A stretch of 64,000 nucleotides of DNA, taken from the NCBI RefSeq assembly GCF_000955975.1, contig NZ_JYJF01000015.1:16478-80477 (forward strand), in the 5' to 3' direction. The DNA comes from Saccharothrix sp. ST-888 (GTDB taxonomy: Bacteria; Actinomycetota; Actinomycetes; Streptomycetales; Streptomycetaceae). The position numbers and the translations under genes were made by a program. Shown piece by piece: positions 17,847-26,334 of the stretch. Positions within the stretch are counted from its first letter, which is position 1. Each line of letters opens with the position of its first letter. A model generated the notes under the pieces. It had not been told where the DNA came from. It did not search any database and saw only the letters and a program-made list of their open reading frames with translations.

Positions 17847-17923
17847 GGGAAAAGCCGTCCGAAACAGGGCAGAATCGGACCGGACCGGTCAGCAGTTGAC
17901 AGGCAGTGAACGAAGGGGTCGGC

Positions 17924-18943
17924 ATGGCGGCGGCGCACGACGGACAGGAACGGTCTGGCAGAGCCGAGCGGTTGGCAGAGCTGCGGGCGATGGCCACCCG
18001 GTACGCTCTGCTGCCGCTGCGGATCTTCCTCGGGCTCACCTTCGTCTACGCGGCCGTCGACAAGCTCGCCGACGCGCACTACCTGGCGGGCGTCGGTGAC
18101 GTGGCCTCCTTCTACTCGCAGACCCGGGCGGTCAGGTCGTCCAGCCCGGTCGGCGTCCTGCTCGGCCCCGCCCTGCACGCGCCCACCTTCTTCGCCCTGC
18201 TCATCGCCTTCGGCGAGCTGGCGGTCGGGCTCGGCACGCTCTTCGGGCTCTGGGGCCGGCTGGCGGCGCTCGGCGGCGCGCTGATCAGCCTCGTCCTCGC
18301 CCTGACCGTCAGCTGGAACGTCACGCCGTACTACCTCGGCAACGACCTCGCCTACCTGCTGGCCTGGACCCCGTTGCTGCTGGCCGGGACGCCGTACCTG
18401 TCGATCGACGGCTACCTCATCCGGCGGGCCGAACGCGACCGGGAGCGCGGCCTGGTCGAGGGGCAGGTCCACCGGCGCTCCCTGATGGACGGCGGGATCG
18501 CGGCCGTCGCGCTCGGCGGGGGCGGACTGCTCGCCGGGTCGCTGACGGCCACCTTCGGGCGCCCGAAGAAGACCGCAGCGGCCATCCCGGGCACCACCCC
18601 GGCAGCGCCGGCACCCTCGCCGACCGCGGGCGGGAAGGCGTCGGTCGCCGTCTCGGCCGTGCCGGTCGGGGGATCGGCGCAGGTCGCGGACCCGTCGAGC
18701 GGTGACGCCGTCTACATCGTGCAGCCCAAGGAGGGCCAGTTCTGCGGCCTCTCCGCGGTCTGCACCCACTCCGGCTGCACCGTCAACGCCCCCAAGAGCG
18801 GACAGCTGTACTGCCCCTGCCACGGCTCGCGCTTCGACGCGGCGACCGGCGCGGTGATCAACGGACCGGCGACCAAGCCGCTGCCCAGGTACACCGTCAC
18901 CAGGAACGGCGACCGGCTGGACCTCGGGCCCGCCCAGAGCTGA
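17924..18943 (+). CDS. DoxX-like membrane domain fused to a Rieske [2Fe-2S] domain
   Basis: The 339-residue protein has four membrane segments in about residues 20-160 typical of DoxX-family proteins (LRIFLGLTFVYAAVDKL, ending in YLLAWTPLLLAGTPYLS). A linker with a fifth hydrophobic, twin-Arg-free segment (about 180-205) and a Pro/Ala stretch follow. The C-terminal Rieske domain carries ligands Cys280/His282 (CTHSGC) and Cys297/His300 (CPCHGS), with the disulfide-type cysteines at 285 and 299. It is probably a membrane electron-transfer protein with the cluster on the outer face; the redox partner is unknown. ATG 17924 follows GAAGGGG by 6 bases. Confidence 0.88.
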   Translation: MAAAHDGQERSGRAERLAELRAMATRYALLPLRIFLGLTFVYAAVDKLADAHYLAGVGDVASFYSQTRAVRSSSPVGVLLGPALHAPTFFALLIAFGELAVGLGTLFGLWGRLAALGGALISLVLALTVSWNVTPYYLGNDLAYLLAWTPLLLAGTPYLSIDGYLIRRAERDRERGLVEGQVHRRSLMDGGIAAVALGGGGLLAGSLTATFGRPKKTAAAIPGTTPAAPAPSPTAGGKASVAVSAVPVGGSAQVADPSSGDAVYIVQPKEGQFCGLSAVCTHSGCTVNAPKSGQLYCPCHGSRFDAATGAVINGPATKPLPRYTVTRNGDRLDLGPAQS

Positions 18944-18949
18944 ACCGCC

Positions 18950-18968
18950 CCTCGGGACGGGCCCGAGG
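18950..18968. terminator. bidirectional hairpin between convergent genes
   Basis: CCTCGGG (18950-18956) pairs with CCCGAGG (18962-18968) across ACGGG, in the 27-base gap between the Rieske protein and the small membrane protein gene. Confidence 0.6.
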
Positions 18969-18970
18969 TG

Positions 18971-19183
18971 TCACCGGTCCGGGGAGTCCGTACGGCCGCG
19001 GCGGGACATCGCGGTGACCGCGCCGGCCAGGCCCGCCACACCGAGGACGATGAAGGTCACCGGGATGACGATCCGTCCGTCGACCGAGCGGTCGTTGAGC
19101 GAGGCCACCAGATAGAGGCCCGCGATCACGGTGAACAGTGCTCCCGCGATCAGCGAGAAGGGGTCGAGTCGGTGCTTCCTCAT
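18971..19183 (-). CDS. small two-helix membrane protein, coupled to PspC gene
   Basis: A 70-residue protein with two predicted membrane helices (about 9-29 and 38-60) and a charged C-terminus. Its ATG overlaps the stop of the upstream PspC gene as ATGA (19183-19180), so translation is probably coupled and the two products are likely made in fixed ratio. No family motif recognised; it may be a partner or stabiliser of the PspC protein. Confidence 0.8.
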   Translation of the reverse strand: MRKHRLDPFSLIAGALFTVIAGLYLVASLNDRSVDGRIVIPVTFIVLGVAGLAGAVTAMSRRGRTDSPDR

Positions 19184-20826
19184 GCCTGCTCCACCTGAAT
19201 GTCTCCGAGTCCGACCTTCACCGTCAGGTCCAGCGTCCCCTTGGACGCCTGGCCGTTGGACGGGTGGATCGCGAACTCCCGGTTGTTGCCGACGCCGGAG
19301 GCGGCCTCGCCGTTCGGGGTCTGGATGTTGCCCGCGACGTTGCGCACGGTCAGCCGCACCTCCACGTCGGACGGGACGGTCACGCGCAGGTCGCCCGCGC
19401 CCACCCGGACGGTGGTGCCGAGCGTGCCGCCCGCCGGGTCGAGCCCGCTCAGGTCGAGCTGGGCGTCACCGGCTCCCAGGGAGTAGTCGTCCCGCAGCTC
19501 GGACACCGAGGTCGGGGCCCAGGTGCGGTTGCCGAAGGCCGAGTCGAGGGTGACCTGCGAACCGGAGAGCCCGGCCAGCAGGACGGTGAGCGCCAGTGCG
19601 GGGACGAGCAGCCCGCGCGCCCGGCCGAACTTCGCCGCGACCAGCATCGCCACGCCCAGGCCCAGCAGCGCCGCCGCCAGCACGGTGGAGATCCGCACCG
19701 CGGTTCCGTCGGCGTAGGGGATCGCCCAGGCCAGTGCACCCGCGCCGATCGCGAGCAGCAGCCCCAGCGGGCCGACGAAGGAGCGGTGCCGCTTCGGCCG
19801 GGCCGCCGTCGCCGCCGCGTCCGCCGAAGCGCCGGCCGCCGTACCGGGCTTGCGCAGCGGATCGCCCTCCGGCAGATCGGCGCGCTGCCACCACGCCTGC
19901 GCGGGCGCGCCGGGTGCCAGGGGCGCCCCGGGCAGGGGCTGGTTCTCCGCGTACGGGTTGCGCTCCGGGTGACGCGGGTCCCACAGGTAGCCCGACGGGC
20001 CGGGGGGCGGGGTGTCCGCCGGCACGGCACCGGCGGCGCGGGCCTCGGCGTGCTGCTCGTGCGCCGCCCGGAGACTCTCGTCGGTCGGGGTGCGGTCCTC
20101 GGGGCCGTCGGCCGGCCGGCTCTCCTTGGACAGGTTGATCCGCAGCCGGCCGTCCCACTCGGCCTTGCGGTCGTCCCAGCCAGCCTTCTGCTCGTCCCAG
20201 TGGGCCTTGTAGGCGTCCCAGCTGGCCCGGTAGCCGTCCCAGTCGCCCTTGTGCTGCTGCCAGCCGGTCCGCAGATCCCGGGCGACCTGCTCCCCCCAGG
20301 CCGACCAGTCGCGGTGTCCGTCCGGCGGGCCCACCAGGCGGTCGTACGGACCGTGCGGGTGGTCGTGCCCGCCCCCCTTGGCGCGGCGGCGCCGCTCGGG
20401 GTCGTAGCGGACCGCCATGAAGATCATTCCGCCCAGCAGCAGGAACGGGAACATCTGCCCGCCGTCGCCCATCGAGGAGAAGAACACCCCGGTGCCGATC
20501 ACGGTCAGCAGCACCGCGCCGATCGACTGCCCGTCCACCCGGCCGGTCAGCACCCGCTGCAGCTCGGTCCGGCCGGGCTTCCCCTCGACCGGCTCCCTCG
20601 GCACGATCAGCCAGGCCAGCCCGTACAGGAAGAGCCCGAGCCCGCCGGAGAGGCAGAGCACCGCGATGACCACCCGGAAGACCACCGGGTCGATGTCCAG
20701 GTGCCGGCCGAGCCCTCCGCACACGCCGGCCACCACGCGGTGGCTGTCGCTGCGGGTCAGCGGGGGCCGCTGCTCCGGTCGGGGGGCGGCGGTGTCCTGT
20801 GCCGCGGTGCTCTGCTCGTCCGTCAT
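19180..20826 (-). CDS. PspC-domain membrane protein with C-terminal beta-rich domain
   Basis: The 548-residue protein begins with a PspC domain (about residues 18-80: RSDSHRVVAGVCGGLGRHLDIDPVVFRV, then GLFLYGLAWLIVPREP). A second membrane region near 95-125 is followed by a hydrophilic stretch of about 160 residues with degenerate Trp-rich repeats of W-DxY/K-A-W-D/E type (WDGYRASWDAYKAHWDEQK). Further membrane helices are near 300-385, and the end is a beta-rich domain like those of DUF2154/LiaF-type envelope-stress proteins (GDLRVTVPSDVEVRLTVRNVAGNI). I start at ATG 20826, 9 bases from GGGAGG. It is divergent from a PspC-kinase/regulator pair, which fits an envelope-stress sensing unit of Lia type. 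Confidence 0.86.
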   Translation of the reverse strand: MTDEQSTAAQDTAAPRPEQRPPLTRSDSHRVVAGVCGGLGRHLDIDPVVFRVVIAVLCLSGGLGLFLYGLAWLIVPREPVEGKPGRTELQRVLTGRVDGQSIGAVLLTVIGTGVFFSSMGDGGQMFPFLLLGGMIFMAVRYDPERRRRAKGGGHDHPHGPYDRLVGPPDGHRDWSAWGEQVARDLRTGWQQHKGDWDGYRASWDAYKAHWDEQKAGWDDRKAEWDGRLRINLSKESRPADGPEDRTPTDESLRAAHEQHAEARAAGAVPADTPPPGPSGYLWDPRHPERNPYAENQPLPGAPLAPGAPAQAWWQRADLPEGDPLRKPGTAAGASADAAATAARPKRHRSFVGPLGLLLAIGAGALAWAIPYADGTAVRISTVLAAALLGLGVAMLVAAKFGRARGLLVPALALTVLLAGLSGSQVTLDSAFGNRTWAPTSVSELRDDYSLGAGDAQLDLSGLDPAGGTLGTTVRVGAGDLRVTVPSDVEVRLTVRNVAGNIQTPNGEAASGVGNNREFAIHPSNGQASKGTLDLTVKVGLGDIQVEQA

Positions 20827-20883
20827 GCCCTCCATCCTCCCGGCCGCAGCAGCCGAGCCCAACCGGGAACGGCCCGGTGCGGA

Positions 20884-20925
20884 CCCTGATCTCTCCCTGA
20901 GACGCAGCTCGGGGACGTACCCTGA
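20884..20925. promoter_or_regulatory. CCCTGA direct repeats in the PspC divergent promoter region
   Basis: CCCTGA occurs at 20884-20889, 20895-20900 and 20920-20925. The last overlaps TACCCT (20918-20923), a fair -10 box for the kinase gene at 20947. The first two are 11 bases apart, one helical turn. They could be sites for the adjacent LuxR-type regulator. Confidence 0.4.
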
Positions 20926-20946
20926 TGCGCGCGGACGCGCAAACGT

Positions 20947-22410
20947 GTGACCATCGGTGGCGTGGCAGCACCCGGTACCGACCCCAAGCCCCTCGTCCCT
21001 GACGGCCCGTCATCGGCGGGGCCCGATCCGACCGCACACGACCCGCAGCGCCCGCCGTTCCGCAAGCTGTACCGCAGCCCGAACGGGCGGATGCTCGGCG
21101 GTGTCGCCCACGGGCTCGCGGTGCACCTGGGACTGCCGGTCGTCTGGGTCAGGGCCGCGTTCGTCCTGCTGTTCTTCGCCCAGGGCATAGGCGGGCTGCT
21201 CTACGCGGCGTTCTGGTTCGTGGTGCCGATCGGGATCGGCGAGCCCGCGCGGGGCGGCACCCAGTGGGTCTACCGCAACGGCACCTTCGTCCCAGCCGAG
21301 GGCGGCTTCGGCGAACTCCGCAAGGGCGGCCCGCACCGGCTCGGCCGCCTGCGCGAGCTGCTCCAGCGCACCTTCCACGGCGAACCCGCCGAGGCCGGCA
21401 CCGCGCCGGCCGAAGCGCCGGCCCTCACGGCGGAGAGCACCCGGGGCGGCCTGGGGCAGCTGTTCGCCCTGCTGCTGCTGGTGGTCGGCATCATGGCGCT
21501 GCTCAGCGCGCTGCACATCCAGACCGCCAAGCCGTACGTCTGGCCGCTGCTCACCGTCGGCGTCGGCGTCGCCCTGGTCTGGCGGCAGGCCGACGACTCG
21601 CGCTGGCAGCGCTGGTTCGGCCTGGAGGGCACCAAGCGACGGGCCGCGTACACCCGGGTCGGTGCCGGTGTGCTGCTGGTGGTGGTCGGCATCGTCGGCT
21701 TCCTGCTCCTGCAGGACAGCGACTCCACCCTGTCCGCCGTGATCGAGGCCTCGGTCGCCGTACTGGCCGGCGTGCTGGTGCTGGTCGGCCCGTACGTGCT
21801 GCGGATGTGGCAGGACCTCGGCGCCGAGCGGACCGCGCGGATCCGGGCCCAGGAGCGGGCCGAGATCGCCGCCCACATCCACGACTCCGTCCTGCACGCC
21901 CTGACGCTCATTCAGCGCCGCGCCGAGGACCCCAAGGAGGTGCTGCGCCTCGCCCGCGCCCAGGAGCGCGAACTGCGCCTGTGGCTCTACCGTCCGGAGG
22001 CCGCCGCCGAGGCCGCTCCCGACACCCTGGCCGAGCGGATCCGCGAGGTCGTCGCCGAGGTCGAGGACCGGCACGGCGTGGCCGTGGAGCTGGTCTGCGT
22101 CGGCGACTGCCCGATGGACGACCGGATCGCGGCACAGATGCAGGCCGCGAGGGAGGCAATGGTCAACGCGGCCAAGTACGGTGGCGGGGGACCGGTCCAG
22201 GTGTACGCAGAGGTGGAGGGGAGGACGGTGTCGGTGTTCGTGCGCGACCACGGCCCCGGCTTCGACCCGGACACCGTGCCCGAGGACCGGATGGGCGTAC
22301 GGGAGTCGATCATCGGCCGGATGAAGCGCAACGGCGGCACCGCACGGGTGCGGCCCGCGCCGGACGGCGGTACCGAGGTCGAGCTGGAGATGGAGAGAGC
22401 TGATGACTGA
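20947..22410 (+). CDS. PspC-domain sensor histidine kinase
   Basis: A 487-residue kinase with an N-terminal PspC module (about 38-100, SPNGRMLGGVAHGLAVHLGLP), further membrane helices at about 165-290, a HisKA_3 dimerisation helix with likely phospho-acceptor His312 (AHIHDSVLHAL), and a HATPase_c domain with N-box MVNAAKYG and G-box DHGPGFDPDTVPEDRMGVRESI. It overlaps the response regulator gene by 8 bases, so the two form one unit. It likely senses envelope state through PspC, as in Lia/Psp systems. I use GTG 20947; GTG 20962 is a possible alternative. Confidence 0.92.
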   Translation: MTIGGVAAPGTDPKPLVPDGPSSAGPDPTAHDPQRPPFRKLYRSPNGRMLGGVAHGLAVHLGLPVVWVRAAFVLLFFAQGIGGLLYAAFWFVVPIGIGEPARGGTQWVYRNGTFVPAEGGFGELRKGGPHRLGRLRELLQRTFHGEPAEAGTAPAEAPALTAESTRGGLGQLFALLLLVVGIMALLSALHIQTAKPYVWPLLTVGVGVALVWRQADDSRWQRWFGLEGTKRRAAYTRVGAGVLLVVVGIVGFLLLQDSDSTLSAVIEASVAVLAGVLVLVGPYVLRMWQDLGAERTARIRAQERAEIAAHIHDSVLHALTLIQRRAEDPKEVLRLARAQERELRLWLYRPEAAAEAAPDTLAERIREVVAEVEDRHGVAVELVCVGDCPMDDRIAAQMQAAREAMVNAAKYGGGGPVQVYAEVEGRTVSVFVRDHGPGFDPDTVPEDRMGVRESIIGRMKRNGGTARVRPAPDGGTEVELEMERADD

Positions 22411-23080
22411 CGCTGCACCGGAGCGGGTGGCGCGGGTCGTCCTGGTGGACGACCACCGGATGTTCCGCACGGGGGTCCGGGCCGAGATCGGCCGGACCGA
22501 GATCACCGGCATCGACGTGGTCGGCGAGGCGGACGACGTCGAGTCGGCCGTGCAGGTCGTCGCCGAGCAGCGGCCGGACGTGGTGCTGCTCGACGTCCAC
22601 CTGCCCGGCGGCGGCGGTGTGGAGGTGCTGCGCCGCTCGGCCCCGCTGATGGGCGACCCGGGCGGGGTGCGCTTCCTGGCCCTGTCGGTCTCGGACGCCG
22701 CCGAGGACGTGATCGGCGTGATCCGCGGCGGCGCGCGCGGGTACGTCACCAAGACCATCACCGGCACCGACCTGGTCAACGCGGTCTTCCGGATCGCCGA
22801 CGGCGACGCGGTCTTCTCGCCGCGCCTGGCCGGTTTCGTCCTGGACGCCTTCGCCGCCACCGACACCCCGCCGGTGGACGAGGACCTCGACCGTCTCACC
22901 CAGCGCGAGCGCGAGGTGCTGCGGCTGATCGCGCGCGGCTACGCGTACAAGGAGATCGCCAAGCAGCTGTTCATCTCGGTCAAGACCGTGGAGAGCCACG
23001 TCTCGGCGGTGCTGCGCAAGCTCCAGCTGAGCAACCGTCACGAGCTGACCCGCTGGGCCACGGCACGCCGACTGGTCTGA
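22403..23080 (+). CDS. LuxR-family response regulator
   Basis: The 225-residue partner of the PspC kinase. The receiver domain has Asp64 (VVLLDVHLPG) and the switch Thr/Lys region (GGARGYVTKTITG), and the C-terminal LuxR helix-turn-helix runs LTQREREVLRLIARGYAYKEIAKQLFISVKTVESH. Start ATG 22403 lies inside the end of the kinase gene, indicating translational coupling. It probably controls the divergent PspC operon and its own genes. Confidence 0.94.
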   Translation: MTDAAPERVARVVLVDDHRMFRTGVRAEIGRTEITGIDVVGEADDVESAVQVVAEQRPDVVLLDVHLPGGGGVEVLRRSAPLMGDPGGVRFLALSVSDAAEDVIGVIRGGARGYVTKTITGTDLVNAVFRIADGDAVFSPRLAGFVLDAFAATDTPPVDEDLDRLTQREREVLRLIARGYAYKEIAKQLFISVKTVESHVSAVLRKLQLSNRHELTRWATARRLV

Positions 23081-23085
23081 CGCAC

Positions 23086-23141
23086 GGCAACGGCGAGTCC
23101 CCCGACGCGAGCGGTTCCGCGGCGGGGGACTCGCCGTTGCC
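23086..23141. terminator. long hairpin terminator after the response regulator
   Basis: A perfect 19-base stem pairs 23086-23104 with 23123-23141 across an 18-base loop. Its right arm overlaps the beginning of the next open frame. Confidence 0.9.
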
Positions 23142-23241
23142 GGGGCGGCCCGGGGGCGGTGACAGGGGTGGGGCCGCGCAGCCGCTCGGCGCGCCGGTCA
23201 TCCGTGACGACCAGGGGCTCACGACCCAGGAGGCGGCGGCC

Positions 23242-23415
23242 ATGAGGCTGCTGGCAGAGGGCCACACCGATGACGCGATCGGCAAGCGGCTCGGTGTCTC
23301 GCCGCGGACGGCGCGCCGGATCGCCACCGACCTGATGGAACGGCTGGGCGCCCGCAGCCGGTTCGAGGCGGGCGTGCGGGCGGTCCGGCAGGGGTGGCTG
23401 CCGCACCGGCCGTGA
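23242..23415 (+). CDS. orphan LuxR-type HTH fragment
   Basis: The frame encodes a complete LuxR-type helix-turn-helix, LTTQEAAAMRLLAEGHTDDAIGKRLGVSP and on, ending RSRFEAGVRAVRQGWLPHRP, a tail typical of large streptomycete LuxR-family regulators. ATG 23242 has an ideal AGGAGG 8 bases upstream and gives 57 residues, but it cuts the first helix. The domain itself begins at about 23218, and the frame is open from a TTG at 23137 (92 residues), which lies in the preceding terminator. It is therefore either a stand-alone HTH protein with an unusual start or the remnant of a larger regulator whose N-terminal part is gone. Confidence 0.5.
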   Translation: MRLLAEGHTDDAIGKRLGVSPRTARRIATDLMERLGARSRFEAGVRAVRQGWLPHRP

Positions 23416-23434
23416 CGGCCGGCGCGGCGAGGGG

Positions 23435-24760
23435 TCAGGCCGGGGACTCGGCGGCGGGCGGGTTCTCGGGGTGCCGGGCGGATCGGGTGTTCAGGGTTTT
23501 CAGGAGGCGGCGGCCCAGGTTCTGCCCCGGCAGTTCGACCAGGCGGTAGGTCAGGTGGCTGAACAGCAGGACGGCCGCCAGGAAGATCAGTGCGGGGACG
23601 AACTTGCCCGGGCCGTGGTGCGGGAAGGCGTCGCCGGGGATCAGCCAGGTGACCGCGTGCAGGACCGGGATGTGCACCACGTACACCGAGTAGCTGATCG
23701 CGCCGAGCCAGGTCAGCACGCGTGGGAAGCGGCGGTTGCGCAGCAGCATGCCGAGGCCGAAGGTGGCCCAGGCGGCGGCGTAGGGGAGCGAGAAGCCCAC
23801 CCAGCTGGAGGTCCAGGTGCGGTAGAAGGCGTCGCCGTGGTTGTACAGGAAGCCGACCAGGACGCCTGACACCAGGACGAAGCCGCAGCACAGCAGGCCC
23901 TGCAGGCGGTCGAGTTGGCCGCGCTCGATGCGGTGGATCGCGGTGCCGGCGAACATCGTCGCCAGGATCGTCATCGACTCGAAGAAGGTCGACCTGGCGT
24001 TGAGGAACAGCAGCACCGCCCCGAGCCCGCCCAGTACCAGGGAGCCGAGCCGGACCAGCGCGGTCCGTCCGGTGAGGATGCAGGCCAGGCCCATCGCCAT
24101 CACGACGGTGGCGCCGACGATCAGGTTGCGGGTCGACTCCCGGTCGACCGTGATCATGGCGGGGGTGACCGCGGCGCCCAGCAGCAGGGCCAGCCCGGCG
24201 AAGCCTATGGCGATCGGGCTGCTGAGCCGGTGCCGGCCCTGGACGAAGAGCGCGCCGACGAAGAAGTAGAAGACCATCTCGTAGCAGAGCGTCCACATCG
24301 CGCCCAGTGCGCTCGGCACGTTCAGCATCTCGTGCAGCAGCAGGACGTTGGCGAGCGAGGAGCGCAGCGGGTGGTCCACCACGACGTCGGGCACGGCGGA
24401 GTGCGCGCGCGGCAGGATCAGCAGTGCGGCCGTGATGACCACGATGAGCAGTGGATAGATCCGGAAGATCCGGCCGATCCAGAAGCCCCGGACATCGCCG
24501 CGCCGTTCCAGTGAGGCGGGGACAATGTAACCGCTGACCAGGAAGAACAGCATGACGGCGTATATACCGAGATCAAACTCCCGGTTAATTGTTCCCCCGT
24601 AAGGGAGCAGGCGGATCAACCCGAAATGGTGTACGGCGACCAGCAGGGCTGCCACACCTCTGAGTGCATCCAACCAGCCCATGCGCAGGGCCGGTTGGTC
24701 TGTCGGCGGCTTGGCGGCGCCGCCGATGGGTTTGGCAGGCTGCTGTTCGATTACGGTCAC
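23435..24760 (-). CDS. acyltransferase-3 family membrane O-acyltransferase
   Basis: A 441-residue polytopic protein of about ten helices. The family signature is near the N-terminus: LDALRGVAALLVAVHHFGLIRL, with the conserved R and H of the active-site region, then FFLVSGYIVPASLERR and the RIFRIYP motif. Such enzymes transfer acyl groups to surface polysaccharides, lipids or antibiotics. I choose GTG 24760: a TAGCCT box ends 7 bases upstream, so the mRNA is probably leaderless; a GTG at 24826 would put that box inside the gene. Around 24530-24610 the codons are unusually A/T-ending for this genome (ATT, GAT, TTT, ATA, ACA). Two membrane glycosyltransferase genes follow on the other strand. 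Confidence 0.9.
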   Translation of the reverse strand: MTVIEQQPAKPIGGAAKPPTDQPALRMGWLDALRGVAALLVAVHHFGLIRLLPYGGTINREFDLGIYAVMLFFLVSGYIVPASLERRGDVRGFWIGRIFRIYPLLIVVITAALLILPRAHSAVPDVVVDHPLRSSLANVLLLHEMLNVPSALGAMWTLCYEMVFYFFVGALFVQGRHRLSSPIAIGFAGLALLLGAAVTPAMITVDRESTRNLIVGATVVMAMGLACILTGRTALVRLGSLVLGGLGAVLLFLNARSTFFESMTILATMFAGTAIHRIERGQLDRLQGLLCCGFVLVSGVLVGFLYNHGDAFYRTWTSSWVGFSLPYAAAWATFGLGMLLRNRRFPRVLTWLGAISYSVYVVHIPVLHAVTWLIPGDAFPHHGPGKFVPALIFLAAVLLFSHLTYRLVELPGQNLGRRLLKTLNTRSARHPENPPAAESPA

Positions 24761-24971
24761 GGTTCGGAGGCTAGCCCAAGCCGTCGCATCAGTACACCGA
24801 TTGCCTGTTCGCTTGGCGCCGGGCACAATCCTTGATCGTCGGGCGGGTGAACGGCTCGATTTCTTCCGGGGCCATAATGGGTGCGCCCTCGCGTATGCGG
24901 ACGGATTCGGAGTGCGCCGCGCGAAGACCCGATCCCAGCCCGCCCGTTACCGGCCCGAACGACGGAGCACG

Positions 24972-26279
24972 ATGTCAGACACCTCGGTCGAAGGCGGGGC
25001 GCGCACACCGGTGGCGGTGGCCGCTCCGGGCGCGCCGCGCCAGGCCCCGCCGGGCCCCGGCCGCCGCCGTCCGCTCGGCCCCTCGCTCGACCGGCTGGGT
25101 GCCGCGGCCCGCTACGCGGCGCCCGCCCTGCTCGGCTACGCGGCGGTCAGGGCGGTGGGGCTGGCGCTGCTGGCGCTGTGGGACGTCAAGCACGGCACCG
25201 ACAGCCTGCACCGGCTGAGCACGATGTGGGACGCGTACTGGTACCAGGACATCGCCGTGCACGGCTACGCGGGCTCCAAGCCCGTCCCCGGACCGTACGG
25301 CCCCTACCAGGCGTACGCGTTCTTCCCGGTCTACCCGATGCTGGTCAAGCTGGCCTGGTGGCTGCTGCCGCTGCCGGTCAACTACGCCGCACTGCTGGTG
25401 GCCTGGGCCGGCGCGGTGCTCGCGGCCTGGGGGATCTTCGCGGTGGCCGCCCGGCTGTACGGCCGGCGGACGGGTGTGATCGCGGCCGTTCTGTGGGGGG
25501 TGACCCCGTACGCCGTGGTGGAGAACATGGCGTACTCCGAGCTGGTGTTCACCGCCTTCGCGGCCTGGTCGATGTACGCGGCGGTGACGCACCGCTGGCT
25601 CTGGGCCGGGACGCTCAGCACGCTGGCCGGGCTGACCAGGCCGACCGGCGTGGCCGTCGCGGCGGCGGTCGGCCTCGGGGCGCTCGGCACGCTCGCGGCG
25701 CACTGGTGGCACTACCGCCGGTCCCGCGCGGGGCGGACCGGGTCCGCCGGGTCGATGGGCGCCGCCGGGTTCGGATGGTGGCGGCCGGTGCTCGGGGCGG
25801 CGATCGCGCCGCTCGGCTTCGTCGGCTTCGTCGGCTGGGTGGGGGTGCAGAAGGGCAGCTGGGACGGGTACTTCAAGGTCCAGGAGGCCTGGCAGTCCCA
25901 GTTCGACTTCGGCCGCTCCACCTACCGGGTGCTCCGCTCCATGCTGGTGAACGCCGGGCCGGTCTGGCTGACCGACACGGTGGTGGCCGGGACGCTCGCG
26001 GCGTCGGTGCTGCTCTTCGCGGTCTGCGTCCTGCAGCGGCAGCCGCTGACCCTGCTGGTGTTCAGCGCGATGATGCTGCTGCTGGCGCTCGGCGACGCGG
26101 CGTACTTCAACTCCCGGGCCCGCTTCCTGCTTCCGGCCTTCGCCCTGCTGCTGCCGCTGGCGGCCGGACTGGCCAGGCTGCGGACCAGGGGGGCGGCGGC
26201 GGCCGTCCTCGGCTTCGCCGCGCTCTGCTCCGCCGCCTACGGCGGCTATGTCGTCTTCGTCTACACCAACTCGCCGTGA
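24972..26279 (+). CDS. PIG-V/Gpi18-like membrane mannosyltransferase
   Basis: The 435-residue polytopic protein shows the pattern of bacterial Gpi18/PIG-V-like GT-C glycosyltransferases: an early loop WDAYWYQDIAVHGY, followed by FFPVYPMLVKLAWWLLPL, YSELVFTAFAAWSMYAA and LTRPTGVAVAAA. The WD-x-W/HY-xxIA-x-GY loop carries the likely catalytic Asp. Such enzymes use polyprenyl-phosphate sugars outside the membrane. The start ATG 24972 follows CGGAG. It is 55 bases before the next GT-C gene, so they are probably co-transcribed. Confidence 0.87.
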   Translation: MSDTSVEGGARTPVAVAAPGAPRQAPPGPGRRRPLGPSLDRLGAAARYAAPALLGYAAVRAVGLALLALWDVKHGTDSLHRLSTMWDAYWYQDIAVHGYAGSKPVPGPYGPYQAYAFFPVYPMLVKLAWWLLPLPVNYAALLVAWAGAVLAAWGIFAVAARLYGRRTGVIAAVLWGVTPYAVVENMAYSELVFTAFAAWSMYAAVTHRWLWAGTLSTLAGLTRPTGVAVAAAVGLGALGTLAAHWWHYRRSRAGRTGSAGSMGAAGFGWWRPVLGAAIAPLGFVGFVGWVGVQKGSWDGYFKVQEAWQSQFDFGRSTYRVLRSMLVNAGPVWLTDTVVAGTLAASVLLFAVCVLQRQPLTLLVFSAMMLLLALGDAAYFNSRARFLLPAFALLLPLAAGLARLRTRGAAAAVLGFAALCSAAYGGYVVFVYTNSP

Positions 26280-26334
26280 TGGACTCGCGGTTGATGCGCA
26301 TGCTGATGAGAGCCACAGTGAGGGGGAGCCTGCG

